A stretch of 64,000 nucleotides of DNA, taken from assembly GCA_026709335.1 (NCBI GenBank), contig JAPOTE010000069.1, positions 18,657-82,656 on the forward strand, in the 5' to 3' direction. A program made the position numbers and the translations under genes. How positions within the stretch are numbered: position 1 is the first letter of the stretch; every line of letters starts with the position of its first letter. This DNA is from Bacteroidota bacterium (lineage in GTDB: Bacteria > Bacteroidota > Rhodothermia > Rhodothermales > Bin80). Shown one piece after another: positions 18,650 to 28,100 of the stretch. The notes beneath the pieces were generated by a model that did not search any database, was not told the DNA's origin, and saw only the letters and a list, made by a program, of their open reading frames with translations.

Positions 18650-19930
18650 ATGCACAGTAGAAACCTTGTTTCGTCATTTGCCGAAATTGCCCGGGAAAAG
18701 GATATAGATCGGGACACACTTCAGTTGATCGTGGAGGATGTAATGCGTGCGATGATCCGAACGCGATTCGGATCGGATGAAGCGTTTGAGATCATTTTTA
18801 ATCCGGATCATGGAGATCTACAGATTCTACATATCCGGGAAGTGGTCGAGAATTATGATTTATCCGATCCCGTGACCCAGATTGAGCTTCGGGATGCACT
18901 CAAGATAGAAGATGATTTTGAGGTGGAAGATGACGTTGCGGAAGAGGTTCAAGTTTCCGAGTTTGGACGTCGCGCGGTACAAACCGTCCGCTATACGTTT
19001 CGGAATCGTATTCGAGACATTGAAAAAGAAAATGTTTATGCAGAATACATGGATCTTGTTGGTGAACTGGTGGTCGGCGAAATCTATCAGATTCGGAGGC
19101 GAGAACTCCTGATTATGCACAATCGGGTTGAGTTGATCATGCCACGGGAAGAACAGATTCCACGAGATCGATATCGGAAAGGGGATATGCTGCGCGCAGT
19201 AGTGAAGGAAGTCCGCCGTGATGCGGGCGGAAATCCACAGGTAATTGTCAGTCGTGCGGCTCCCCAACTCATGGAGCGTCTTTTTGAGCTGGAGGTACCC
19301 GAAATTGATGAAGGGATTGTAGAGATCAAAGCCGTTGAACGTGAGCCGGGAGATCGGGCCAAAGTAGCAGTCATCAGCCATGATGAGCGCATTGATCCTG
19401 TTGGAGCATGTGTGGGGCTGAAGGGAAACAGAATCCATGCAGTTGTACGTGAGCTCAGCAACGAAAACATTGATGTCATGGAATGGACGGATGATTTATT
19501 TTTGTTGATAAAGCGCGCTCTTTCCCCCTCCAATCCCATTTCAGTGAATATCAACGATACGCTGGCTACCCCTAAAGCCAAGGTAGTGGTTAAAGTGGAT
19601 GAAGTAAGTCAGGCTATTGGGAAGGGGGGGATTAATATACGTCTTGCATCACGGATGACCGGGGTGGAGTTGGATATCTTCCGGGAAATTCCAGCGGACG
19701 AAGAGGATGTAGAAATTGGTGAATTTGCAGATGAATTCAGTCAAGAGATCATTGACAAGCTTCGCGAGATTGGATGTGACTCAGCGAAGGCAGTTTTGCA
19801 GCTGTCAGTTGATGAACTAGTTCGTAGAAGTGGGATGGAGCTTGAAATGGCCACTCGTATTATGGAGTCCATCAAGGCGGAATTTGAGGATGAGGAAGAG
19901 CAGGAACTGGAGGAAGAATTTGAATTTTAG
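18650..19930 (+). CDS. nusA: Transcription termination/antitermination protein NusA
   Basis: RNA polymerase-binding elongation factor. The start at 18650 gives MHSRNLVSSFAEIAREKDID; the upstream frame to 18605 overlaps rimP. The 426-residue protein holds the N-terminal polymerase-binding domain, an S1 domain (VGEIYQIRRRELLIMHNRVELIMPREEQIP) and two KH domains (GLKGNRIHAVVREL and GKGGINIRLASRMTG). A short helix-hairpin-helix-like tail follows, ending in a run of Glu. The acidic C-terminal repeats of the E. coli protein are reduced. Confidence 0.96.
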   Translation: MHSRNLVSSFAEIAREKDIDRDTLQLIVEDVMRAMIRTRFGSDEAFEIIFNPDHGDLQILHIREVVENYDLSDPVTQIELRDALKIEDDFEVEDDVAEEVQVSEFGRRAVQTVRYTFRNRIRDIEKENVYAEYMDLVGELVVGEIYQIRRRELLIMHNRVELIMPREEQIPRDRYRKGDMLRAVVKEVRRDAGGNPQVIVSRAAPQLMERLFELEVPEIDEGIVEIKAVEREPGDRAKVAVISHDERIDPVGACVGLKGNRIHAVVRELSNENIDVMEWTDDLFLLIKRALSPSNPISVNINDTLATPKAKVVVKVDEVSQAIGKGGINIRLASRMTGVELDIFREIPADEEDVEIGEFADEFSQEIIDKLREIGCDSAKAVLQLSVDELVRRSGMELEMATRIMESIKAEFEDEEEQELEEEFEF

Positions 19931-19967
19931 GAACCTCGCTTACCATTGTGAACTAGGAAAAAGGTAG

Positions 19968-22880
19968 ATGGCGCCGATCGCTGCTGGAAAAAAATTCAAA
20001 AAAGTTCGGCTGCATAAAGCAGCCAAAGAACTGAACTTGGCTACGGATACCATCGTCAGCCACCTTATGGAGCGCGGATTCTCGGATGCCTTACGAGGCG
20101 ATGGATTCAATGCTGCAATTACAGATGAAGAGGCCTATCTTGATCTACTCGATCATTTTGCGGAAGATCGTGAAGTCCGCTCGCGTGTACAGGAACTTCG
20201 TGCAGTACGCGAGGCTGCGTTCATTGGCCAACAGGAAGAGCCGGATTCCGTAGATGTCCCAGAAGAGGATTCCCCAACTGTAACGGATGCTGTAACTGAT
20301 GAGGCTGTCATTCAGAGCCCTGAGCCAACCCTCGATTCAGAGGCCAGTGAAGAGTCTGTGCCCCTCGCCAAAGAGGAACCGATTACGGATCCTATTCAAC
20401 CTGGATTACTTGAAGTAATTGCAGAAGAGGAACCTGATCTACAGGAAAGTGAGGATACGGAGTCTGGTGCACCTACTGAACCTGCACAGCAGGTCCAAAC
20501 TGAAGATGTGCCCGCAATTCCGGAGGTCACTGACAGTCCAGATGTCGAACCTGTTCCCCAAGAAAAACTTCCGAGTACAGAAGAGTCTTCCACAGAAATT
20601 GTAGTCGACTCGCAAAAAGAGGAGAATATTGAGGATCAGGATGATTCTGAGGTGATAGCCACGGATGAAGAAGTCGAAACATCTGAGTTTGATCCAGATC
20701 AATCGACCGAAGAGGTTACGCTATCAGAGGAGCAAGTGGAGGGAGAAGATGTTATTTCGGCGGGCCGGTATCAACTGCAGGGGACAAAGATAATTGGCAA
20801 GATTGACCTCACCACGGTTGAGGGAGGTGCTGTTCCAGGCACCAAACGCAAACGCAAAAAACGTAAACGCAAAAAAGTTGCTACACCTGCATCCAAGCCT
20901 GCTACAAAGGCGGAAGAAAAACCAGCTAAAGATGCGGGGACATCTAAGCGCAAGCGTAAGCGCAAAGCCAAAGTAGCTGAGGAGGAAGTTGGGCAATCCG
21001 TTCAGGAGACGTTGCGTTCACTGGACCAGGCTACAGTTCGGGTTCGTCAGCGTCGTCGAAGAGCTCGTCGACAGCAACGAGCAGAGGAGAGGCTGCACAG
21101 TCAGATTGAGCAGGAAGAAAAGGAACGCATGATTCGCGTCACCGAGTTTGTTTCCACAGGTGAACTCGCCGATTTAATGGGAATTCCGGTGACCGATATC
21201 ATCAGCACGCTTTTGAGTTCGGGCATGATGGTTTCGATCAATCAGAGACTGGATGCAGATACGATTGCTTATGTGGCAGACGAGTTTGACTTCACAGTGG
21301 AATTCATTACTGAATTTGGATCTGAAGATATTGAAGTAATAGAAGATGATCCCGAAGACTTGATTCCAAGGGCACCAGTCGTAACCGTGATGGGGCATGT
21401 CGATCACGGAAAAACTTCCCTTCTGGACTATGTTCGGAATGCAAGTGTGGCTGTCGGAGAATCCGGGGGAATTACGCAGCATATCGGTGCATACAAGGTG
21501 ACACTTGAAGACAATCGGGTTGTCACATTTCTTGACACACCGGGTCACGAAGCATTTACGGCAATGCGTGCCCGGGGCGCCAAAGTCACCGATGTCGTGA
21601 TCCTTGTTGTTGCAGCGAATGATTCGGTTATGCCGCAAACTATTGAGGCGATCAATCATTCCAAGGCAGCAGGCGTGGCCCTGATTATTGCAGTCAATAA
21701 GATTGATCTGGAGCAGGCAGATACCCAGCGGGTGATGAAAGAACTCTCCGATCATGGAGTACTGGTTGAACAGTATGGAGGCAAAGTTCAATGTGCATTT
21801 GTGTCTGCGAAGACGGGAGAGGGCGTTGATGATCTATTGGAAAAGGTATTGCTCGAAGCAGATCTTATGGAACTGAAAGGGAACCCCCAGCGACATGCGC
21901 AAGGTATCGTGATTGAGAGCAGATTGGATCGTGGACGTGGGAATGTTGCTACCGTTTTGGTGCAAAACGGCACTCTTAAAGTGGGGGATCCATTTGTCGC
22001 AGGAATCTATGGAGGACGAGTTCGTGCGATGTTTGATGAGCGAGATCAACAGATTAAATCGGTTGGCCCCAGTGAACCAGCGTTGGTTCTTGGACTACCA
22101 GGACAGCCTACGGTGGGAGATCAGTTGGCGGGGATGGAGGATGAATCGGAAGCACGTGAGATATCACAGCGTCGGCAGCAGATCTGGCGGGAGCAGAAGA
22201 TGCGTCAGTACAAACATGTTCGACTGGAAGATATTGGTCGCCGAATGGCACTGGGAGATTTCAATGAATTGAATCTCATTATCAAAGCGGATGTAGGCGG
22301 GTCAGTTGAGGCAATCAGTGACTCATTACATAAAATTTCAACGGATGAGGTTGCGGTCAACATTATTCATTCGGGTGTCGGAGCGATTACAGAGAGCGAT
22401 GTGATGTTGGCGTCAGCGTCTGATGCAGTAATTATTGGCTTTCAGGTTCGGCCGACTGCTGGTGCACGTGCAGCCTCTGAGCGTGAAGAGATTGACATCC
22501 GCACCTATTCAATCATTTACGACGCGATTGAGGATATTCGGGATGCGCTTGAGGGGCTGTTAAGTCCCGAAGAGACAGAGAAAATCACAGGTGTTGCGGA
22601 GGTTCGAGAAGTCTTCAAAGTTCCGAAAATTGGGGCAGTTGGAGGTTGCTATATTTCTGAGGGCCGAATTCGGCGGAGCGATACGGTTCATGTACTGCGA
22701 GAGGGTATTGTAATTTATAACGGGCGCCTGGCTTCCCTTCGTCGATTTAAGGATGATGTGCGTGAGGTTCTCACCGGTTATGAGTGTGGAATTGGTGTTG
22801 AGAATTACAATGATATTAAGGTCGGCGATCAGATTGAAGCTTTTGAGATGGTTCAAACAAAGCGCACCCTGGAGGTATAA
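19968..22880 (+). CDS. infB: Translation initiation factor IF-2
   Basis: GTPase that brings initiator tRNA to the 30S subunit. The 970-residue protein starts at the ATG at 19968 behind GGAAAAAGGT. Residues 1-75 contain an IF2_N module ([21 protein letters not shown]). Then comes an acidic Glu/Ser/Pro region to about 265, a basic region with [11 protein letters not shown] and KRKRKRKAK stretches, and a second IF2_N-like module near 385-440. The G domain starts near 469, with GHVDHGKT near 477, DTPGHEAF and NKIDL. Domains II-IV close the protein. The length is at the upper end for the family because of the linker. Confidence 0.97.
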   Translation: MAPIAAGKKFKKVRLHKAAKELNLATDTIVSHLMERGFSDALRGDGFNAAITDEEAYLDLLDHFAEDREVRSRVQELRAVREAAFIGQQEEPDSVDVPEEDSPTVTDAVTDEAVIQSPEPTLDSEASEESVPLAKEEPITDPIQPGLLEVIAEEEPDLQESEDTESGAPTEPAQQVQTEDVPAIPEVTDSPDVEPVPQEKLPSTEESSTEIVVDSQKEENIEDQDDSEVIATDEEVETSEFDPDQSTEEVTLSEEQVEGEDVISAGRYQLQGTKIIGKIDLTTVEGGAVPGTKRKRKKRKRKKVATPASKPATKAEEKPAKDAGTSKRKRKRKAKVAEEEVGQSVQETLRSLDQATVRVRQRRRRARRQQRAEERLHSQIEQEEKERMIRVTEFVSTGELADLMGIPVTDIISTLLSSGMMVSINQRLDADTIAYVADEFDFTVEFITEFGSEDIEVIEDDPEDLIPRAPVVTVMGHVDHGKTSLLDYVRNASVAVGESGGITQHIGAYKVTLEDNRVVTFLDTPGHEAFTAMRARGAKVTDVVILVVAANDSVMPQTIEAINHSKAAGVALIIAVNKIDLEQADTQRVMKELSDHGVLVEQYGGKVQCAFVSAKTGEGVDDLLEKVLLEADLMELKGNPQRHAQGIVIESRLDRGRGNVATVLVQNGTLKVGDPFVAGIYGGRVRAMFDERDQQIKSVGPSEPALVLGLPGQPTVGDQLAGMEDESEAREISQRRQQIWREQKMRQYKHVRLEDIGRRMALGDFNELNLIIKADVGGSVEAISDSLHKISTDEVAVNIIHSGVGAITESDVMLASASDAVIIGFQVRPTAGARAASEREEIDIRTYSIIYDAIEDIRDALEGLLSPEETEKITGVAEVREVFKVPKIGAVGGCYISEGRIRRSDTVHVLREGIVIYNGRLASLRRFKDDVREVLTGYECGIGVENYNDIKVGDQIEAFEMVQTKRTLEV

Positions 22881-22888
22881 AGACTACG

Positions 22889-23248
22889 ATGAGTGTGCGA
22901 ACGCAGCGCGTTGCGAAGTTGATGCACCGCGAGATTGCGGATATCCTCGCGCGCGAGTTTCCGGACAAGTCCGTGGTAACTGTGACCGACGTCCGTGTGA
23001 CCAGAGATCTTTCAATCGTTTACGTAGATCTGAGTATTCTGCTTGATTCGAAGAAGGAACGACAGGAAGTTTTTAATGCTTTGGTCAGTCAGACGTCTCT
23101 TGTAAGAAAAATTCTCGCACAGAGAATTCGTCATCAGATGCGTGCGATTCCTGATATCAGATTTTTTCTGGACAATTCGCAGGAACATGTTCGTAGAATT
23201 GACGCATTGTTTCATCAGATTAAACAACAAGATCATCACGATCACTAG
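22889..23248 (+). CDS. rbfA: Ribosome-binding factor A
   Basis: Late 30S maturation and cold-adaptation factor. The 119-residue protein shows the KH-like fold signature: RTQRVAKLMHREIADILAREF, VTVTDVRVTRDLSIVYVDLS, and IRHQMRAIPDIRFFLDNSQEH. The end is His/Asp-rich (HHDH). It starts nine bases after infB, as expected for this operon. Confidence 0.94.
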   Translation: MSVRTQRVAKLMHREIADILAREFPDKSVVTVTDVRVTRDLSIVYVDLSILLDSKKERQEVFNALVSQTSLVRKILAQRIRHQMRAIPDIRFFLDNSQEHVRRIDALFHQIKQQDHHDH

Positions 23249-23339
23249 CAAGTGGGAAACGAGTTATTCGATGAGGTATATTTCTGTCCGTACTTCCAGC
23301 TCCTTTATTGAATGACTGCAATTGAGGCTCATTGAGAAC

Positions 23340-24068
23340 ATGGATAAAGGAGCCCATGTCCCCGTGCTGGATAAATCCATATGTGCTCATGCAAAGGCTG
23401 CTGAAGAATTCCTTGATTCGGCACTCTTGGTGGACAAACCCGGTGGTTGGACATCCTATGATATTATTAGGAGGCTCAAGAGCTACTTTCCAAGGTCAAC
23501 TAAAATTGGACATGCAGGCACCCTCGATCCACTGGCAACGGGATTATTGATCCTATTATTTGGCAAGGCGACAAAGTCTCAGGTGAAATTTCTTGGCCTG
23601 TCCAAAACATACTCTGGCATCATACGTCTTGGAGAAGTAACGGCATCAATGGATTCGGAAACAGAAATACTAGAACGAAAAAGCATTGATGGGATTACCT
23701 CTGAACAAGTTGAATCCGCTTGTAAAGCTCATACAGGTGTTATTCAACAGATTCCACCGATGTATTCAGCAGTAAAGGTGGGTGGGGAGCGGCTGTACAA
23801 AAAGGCAAGACGGGGAGAATCTGTTCAACGAAAGCCCAACACGGTTACCGTTTATGATTTTGAAATTATCACTATAGACCAAGCGGATGTTCACTTTCGA
23901 GTGCGATGCAGTAAGGGAACCTACATCAGGAGGTTAGCACACGATATAGGGCAGCATCTAGAAGTGGGGGGACATCTGATAAAATTGAGGCGTACAGCCA
24001 TTGGAAATTATCACGTTAATAAGGCATGCACTATAGAAAAGTTGATTAATGCTATGGAATTCCATTGA
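23340..24068 (+). CDS. truB: tRNA pseudouridine(55) synthase TruB
   Basis: Makes pseudouridine 55 in the T-loop of tRNAs. I prefer the ATG at 23340 (MDKGAHVPVLDK) to a TTG six codons upstream, giving 242 residues. The catalytic aspartate lies in KIGHAGTLDPLATGLL. LLVDKPGGWTSYDIIRRL (motif I) and QIPPMYSAVKVGGERLYKKAR (nucleotide flipping/binding) are clear, as is RCSKGTYIRRLAHDIG. The PUA tail is minimal. Confidence 0.95.
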   Translation: MDKGAHVPVLDKSICAHAKAAEEFLDSALLVDKPGGWTSYDIIRRLKSYFPRSTKIGHAGTLDPLATGLLILLFGKATKSQVKFLGLSKTYSGIIRLGEVTASMDSETEILERKSIDGITSEQVESACKAHTGVIQQIPPMYSAVKVGGERLYKKARRGESVQRKPNTVTVYDFEIITIDQADVHFRVRCSKGTYIRRLAHDIGQHLEVGGHLIKLRRTAIGNYHVNKACTIEKLINAMEFH

Positions 24069-24080
24069 TGGAGCATTTTG

Positions 24081-24239
24081 ATGAAAGAGAGCATCCAAAT
24101 TCCCCTGTTTGAAGTACAATATCTTGAATTCACCGGTCCAACCATGAGACATCTCACTGTCATATCGGAGCAATTCCATAGACCTCACAAAGTGTATAGT
24201 GCCCCATTACTTGGCGGTTGTTTGGAGTTAGTCGAATAA
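24081..24239 (+). CDS. Possible 52-residue open frame between truB and ribF
   Basis: ATG at 24081, TAA at 24237-24239. It has a mixed composition with no signal peptide or membrane segment and no family I recognise. It fills most of the 230-base truB-ribF gap and follows truB in the same direction, which is the only support. It may be non-coding. Confidence 0.2.
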   Translation: MKESIQIPLFEVQYLEFTGPTMRHLTVISEQFHRPHKVYSAPLLGGCLELVE

Positions 24240-24299
24240 CAAGCGATGGTATGCATGATGGCATGGAGATAAAGAATTTTGATTCCTTGCAGCCAAGAT

Positions 24300-25280
24300 A
24301 TGTCCGAGAAACTGAAGAGAAAAAATTCTAGCTTTTCCTCGATCATTGAAAGGGGGTTGGATGCTGTAGTCAGGCAGACAAACAGCATCTTGACCGTAGG
24401 TACTTTCGATGGAGTACATCTTGGACATCGAAAGATTATCGAAGATCTGGTACAGCGTTCCAAAGATGTGAGCGGAGTCACTATTCTGGTTACGTTCGAT
24501 CCGCACCCTCGCGAAATACTATTACAGCAATCTCTGCCTAGGCTGACTACGATAGAGGAACGGGCTGCGATTTTATCTTCTCTTGGATTAGATCGAATGG
24601 TTGTATTACCATTTACAGAGCAATTCTCCAAACTAAGTGCAAAAAGCTTTGTAACTGAGCTGCTTGTTGGATCCATCGGGTTTCGGACTATTGTTGTTGG
24701 ACATGATCACCGGTTCGGCAAGAACCGTACAGGTAATGTTGATTTACTTATTGCTTTGGGGAAGCAGTACAATTTTGACGTTGGAGTCATTAGTCCTCAT
24801 ATTGTGGGAGGCTCTGCCGTTTCTTCCCGGAGAGTGCGTTCTCTTCTGCAGGAAAAAGGAGATGTAGCGCTTGCAGCACAACTGCTCGGGCGATCATATT
24901 CTCTCACAGGCAGAGTAATTCGTGGAGCTTCCCGTGGCAAGAAGTTGGGCTATCCAACAGCAAACCTGCGCCTGCTCGACCCCAGCAAAGTGATTCCTTC
25001 CTATGGGGTTTATGCGGTGAATGTTCAGCTACAGGGCATACTCAAAGGAGGGATGATGAACATTGGTGTGCGTCCAGCCATCAAGGACAGCGAAGGAGTA
25101 CATCTGGAGGTGCACCTGTTTGATTTTGACAAAACCATATATGGGCAAGAGCTAACCGTGTATTTTCTTGAGCGCATCCGGGGTGAGCGAGATTTTGATT
25201 CAATGGAAAAACTGAGTGATGCGATGCGAAAAGACGAAATTGACTGCAGGCAGATCTTGAGAGCAAGTTCATTGAAATAA
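24300..25280 (+). CDS. ribF: Bifunctional riboflavin kinase/FAD synthetase
   Basis: Converts riboflavin to FMN and FMN to FAD. The ATG at 24300 gives 326 residues; a TTG seven codons upstream is possible. The N-terminal nucleotidyltransferase domain shows LTVGTFDGVHLGHRKII, VTFDPHPREIL, VVGHDHRFGKNRTGN and the SSRRVRSLL block. The C-terminal flavokinase domain shows GRVIRGASRGKKLGYPTANL, YGVYAV and MNIGVRPA. The truB-ribF-rpsO order is common. Confidence 0.96.
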   Translation: MSEKLKRKNSSFSSIIERGLDAVVRQTNSILTVGTFDGVHLGHRKIIEDLVQRSKDVSGVTILVTFDPHPREILLQQSLPRLTTIEERAAILSSLGLDRMVVLPFTEQFSKLSAKSFVTELLVGSIGFRTIVVGHDHRFGKNRTGNVDLLIALGKQYNFDVGVISPHIVGGSAVSSRRVRSLLQEKGDVALAAQLLGRSYSLTGRVIRGASRGKKLGYPTANLRLLDPSKVIPSYGVYAVNVQLQGILKGGMMNIGVRPAIKDSEGVHLEVHLFDFDKTIYGQELTVYFLERIRGERDFDSMEKLSDAMRKDEIDCRQILRASSLK

Positions 25281-25376
25281 TCCAGAGTTGGTTAGAGATG
25301 ATTCAAGACTTAAATTTCTACATTGGATGTGAATTATTCTCTGGATTACCTATGTTGTACTGCAAATCCCGAGAAT

Positions 25377-25401
25377 AATGAAACAGAGGTAATGAAACAG
25401 A
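25377..25401 (+). repeat. Direct repeat of 12 bases, period 13
   Basis: TAATGAAACAGA occurs at 25377-25388 and again at 25390-25401 in the ribF-rpsO gap. Nearby, TAATCCAGAG (25278-25287, covering the ribF stop) and CTCTGGATTA (25339-25348) are perfect inverted copies. The function is unknown. Confidence 0.6.
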
Positions 25402-25460
25402 CACAATAGCCTTGCGTATCAATGTGCTGATTCATTTCGGTCAGCCAAAACATCAATCTA

Positions 25461-25520
25461 TACCGTGTTGGGCCTTGTACGGTGGCACTGTGACGGGAAT
25501 GTAATCTTAGTTAGGCCAAC
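25461..25520 (+). promoter_or_regulatory. Candidate S15-binding pseudoknot in the rpsO leader
   Basis: ACCGT (25462-25466) pairs with ACGGT (25479-25483), forming a hairpin whose loop carries GTTGGGCC (25467-25474). That loop can pair with GGCCAAC (25514-25520), with one bulged G, ending 12 bases before the rpsO ATG. S15 is known to repress its own mRNA through leader structures in several phyla, including a pseudoknot in E. coli. The pairing is seen; its role is inferred. Confidence 0.4.
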
Positions 25521-25532
25521 AATTTCAATCAA

Positions 25533-25799
25533 ATGATAACAAAGGAACGAACACAATATTTTGCTGAGAAGTATGGCAGTGGTCCCTCGGATACCGGCAG
25601 GGCAGAAGTGCAGATAGCAATTTTTTCTGAACGAATTCGTCATCTGACGCAACACTTAAAGAACAACAGCAAAGATCACGCAACGCGGCGCGGATTGCTA
25701 AAACTAGTCGGAAAGCGTCGTAGGATGCTCAACTATCTGATTAACAAGGATATTGAGCGTTATCGGAATATCACCAAAGCGTTAGGCTTGCGCAAGTAG
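25533..25799 (+). CDS. rpsO: 30S ribosomal protein S15
   Basis: Primary 16S rRNA-binding protein of the platform. The 88 residues match the family length. [28 protein letters not shown] sequence, [20 protein letters not shown] and KRRRMLNYL are characteristic. No clear Shine-Dalgarno precedes the ATG. A hairpin terminator and pnp follow, the same arrangement as in E. coli. Confidence 0.98.
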   Translation: MITKERTQYFAEKYGSGPSDTGRAEVQIAIFSERIRHLTQHLKNNSKDHATRRGLLKLVGKRRRMLNYLINKDIERYRNITKALGLRK

Positions 25800-25809
25800 G
25801 CGCGGGTAC

Positions 25810-25845
25810 CTCTGAACCAAACTCAATCGTTCAGAGACGCTTTTT
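25810..25845 (+). terminator. Rho-independent terminator/attenuator between rpsO and pnp
   Basis: Perfect 8-bp stem CTCTGAAC (25810-25817) with GTTCAGAG (25829-25836), 11-base loop, then ACGCTTTTTA. It lies 10 bases after rpsO and 15 bases before pnp, so read-through would set pnp expression. Confidence 0.8.
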
Positions 25846-25859
25846 ATTATTGAGGTTAG

Positions 25860-28085
25860 ATGACACCCAAAGCTATAACGGTGCAAGTAGAATATGCGCC
25901 AGGAAGAATAATATCAATGGAAACCGGTCGCTTGGCTAAACAGGCCGGCGGCTCAATTGTGGTACGCACGGGAGATACAATGGTGATGGCAACGGCCGTC
26001 GCATCAAGTTCAGCTCGCCCGGGGCAGAACTTTTTCCCACTTACCGTGGACTATCGGGAAAAATTTGCTTCCGGGGGCAAAATTCCAGGTGGATTTATTA
26101 AACGTGAAGGACGCCTGAACGATAAAGAGATTCTTACATCTCGTCTGGTTGACCGCGCAATTCGTCCACTTTTTCCTGAAGGGTACAGAAATGAAGTTCA
26201 ATTAATCGGTTCAGTCATCTCTGCGGATGGAGAGAATGATGGAGATATGCTTTTCGGAATTGGAGCTTCGGCGGCACTTATGCTGTCGGGAGCACCTTTT
26301 GATGGGCCAATTGCAGAAGTTCGAATTGGAAAGATTGACGGCAATTTTGTTGTGAATCCAACCAAAGATGAACAGAGGGCAAGCGACTTGAACTTGGTCG
26401 TAGCAGGCAAGATGGATGCGATCATGATGGTCGAAGGTGAAATGGAAGAATGCTCGGAAGAGAATGTGGTGGAGGCTCTGACAGTTGCACATGAGGTCAT
26501 TCAGAAGCTCTGTCAAATCCAACTGGATTTACGGAGCGAGTTTGAATCTGCTCATGCGCCGATTGAACCACAGGAATATGAAGTGGATTTACCGGCTTCT
26601 GAGCTTGTGGAGCGTGTACGGAAAGTTCTTCAGGGGAAACTGGAAGCACATATTCGAGCTCCTTATGATAAAAAGAAATTCTATGGAGGGCTTGCAGATC
26701 TCGTAGATGAGGCTGTTGAGGTGATCTTGGAAGATTTTCCGGAGTCAGAAGATTCAATTGCCGATCAGGTTCGGTCGGCTGCAGGAATCGTTTCACGAGA
26801 TGTTATGCGAGAAATGGTCTTGGCAGATCACAGACGAATTGATGGACGTGACCCTGAATCTGTACGACCAATCTGGTGTGAAGCAGGATATCTGCCACGA
26901 GTACATGGATCCTCCATCTTTACGAGAGGTGAAACCCAGGTGATGGCCTCCGTAACTCTTGGTACGACACGGGATCAGCAGGCGGTTGATCAAGTGTTTG
27001 ATCAAGAAGACAAACACTTTTTCCTCCATTATGAATTTCCCCCATTCTCAACCGGAGAGGTCAAGTTCTTGCGCGGTGCAAGTAGACGGGAAATTGGACA
27101 TGGCTATCTTGCCGAACGTGCACTTCAAGGGATGATCCCCGATCAAGAAGAATTCCCTTATACGATTCGAGTGAATGCGGATGTTCTGGAATCCAATGGG
27201 TCCTCTTCCATGGCGAGTGTATGTTCTGGAAGCCTTGCACTCATGGATGCAGGTGTTCCAATTCGCAAGGCGGTGGCAGGGGTTGCTATGGGTATGATTG
27301 CCGATGAAACTCGACATGTTGTTCTTACCGATATTCTTGGTACGGAAGATCATCTCGGAGACATGGATTTCAAGGTGACCGGAACTCGTGACGGAATTAC
27401 AGCCTGCCAAATGGACATCAAGATCAGTGGACTCTCGCAAGATCTGATGTTACAGGCGTTAAAACAAGCGCGTGAGGCCAGATTACATATTCTGGACGTG
27501 ATGGATCAAACGCTTGACGTACCGCGCGAAAGAATGTCACAATATGCCCCCAGACTTACCCAAATCACAATTGATAGTGAATTGATTGGAGCGATCATTG
27601 GCCCAGGCGGCAAAGTCATTCGTGGTATCCAGACAGATACCGGGGTTGCAATTGAAGTTGAAGAGAAAGACAACTTGGGATATGTAACGATCGCCGGCTC
27701 GGATGAAGATTCAGTAGACAAGGCGATTGAAATTATTCGCGGTCTGGTTGCGACACCAGAAGTAGGGGAAGAATATGAAGGAACCGTTCGCAGCATCCTT
27801 GATGTTGGGGCAATCGTAGAAATACTTCCGGGCAAAGAAGGACTGGTACATAAGAGTGAGTTGTCTTGGGATTGGATTGATCATCCAGGTGATGCTGTAC
27901 AGGTTGGAGACAAACTCACGGTAAGGCTCATGGAAATCCGAGATCGTGGACGACTTCGTCTCAGCCATAAAGTGACCGTTCCTCGCCCTGCGCATGTTAA
28001 GCGAGGTGATCGCTCTTTCCGTGGAGGGAAGCAAGGTGGCAGATCTCATCATGGTGGTCGTTCCCGAGGGCCGAGGCGTTCATAG
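25860..28085 (+). CDS. pnp: Polyribonucleotide nucleotidyltransferase (PNPase)
   Basis: Phosphorolytic 3'-5' exoribonuclease of the RNA degradosome. The 741-residue protein has two RNase PH domains. The first includes FPLTVDYREKFASGGKIPGGF and the RPLFPEGY block; the second includes FTRGETQVMASVTLGT, HYEFPPFSTGE and SMASVCSGSLALMDAG, with MDFKVTGTRDGITACQMDIK holding catalytic aspartates. A KH domain (IGPGGKVIRGIQTDTG) and an S1 domain (GTVRSILDVGAIVEILPGKE) follow. It ends in a basic Arg/Gly/His tail that probably helps RNA binding. Confidence 0.98.
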   Translation: MTPKAITVQVEYAPGRIISMETGRLAKQAGGSIVVRTGDTMVMATAVASSSARPGQNFFPLTVDYREKFASGGKIPGGFIKREGRLNDKEILTSRLVDRAIRPLFPEGYRNEVQLIGSVISADGENDGDMLFGIGASAALMLSGAPFDGPIAEVRIGKIDGNFVVNPTKDEQRASDLNLVVAGKMDAIMMVEGEMEECSEENVVEALTVAHEVIQKLCQIQLDLRSEFESAHAPIEPQEYEVDLPASELVERVRKVLQGKLEAHIRAPYDKKKFYGGLADLVDEAVEVILEDFPESEDSIADQVRSAAGIVSRDVMREMVLADHRRIDGRDPESVRPIWCEAGYLPRVHGSSIFTRGETQVMASVTLGTTRDQQAVDQVFDQEDKHFFLHYEFPPFSTGEVKFLRGASRREIGHGYLAERALQGMIPDQEEFPYTIRVNADVLESNGSSSMASVCSGSLALMDAGVPIRKAVAGVAMGMIADETRHVVLTDILGTEDHLGDMDFKVTGTRDGITACQMDIKISGLSQDLMLQALKQAREARLHILDVMDQTLDVPRERMSQYAPRLTQITIDSELIGAIIGPGGKVIRGIQTDTGVAIEVEEKDNLGYVTIAGSDEDSVDKAIEIIRGLVATPEVGEEYEGTVRSILDVGAIVEILPGKEGLVHKSELSWDWIDHPGDAVQVGDKLTVRLMEIRDRGRLRLSHKVTVPRPAHVKRGDRSFRGGKQGGRSHHGGRSRGPRRS

Positions 28086-28100
28086 TCAAGGCGAAGAGTT

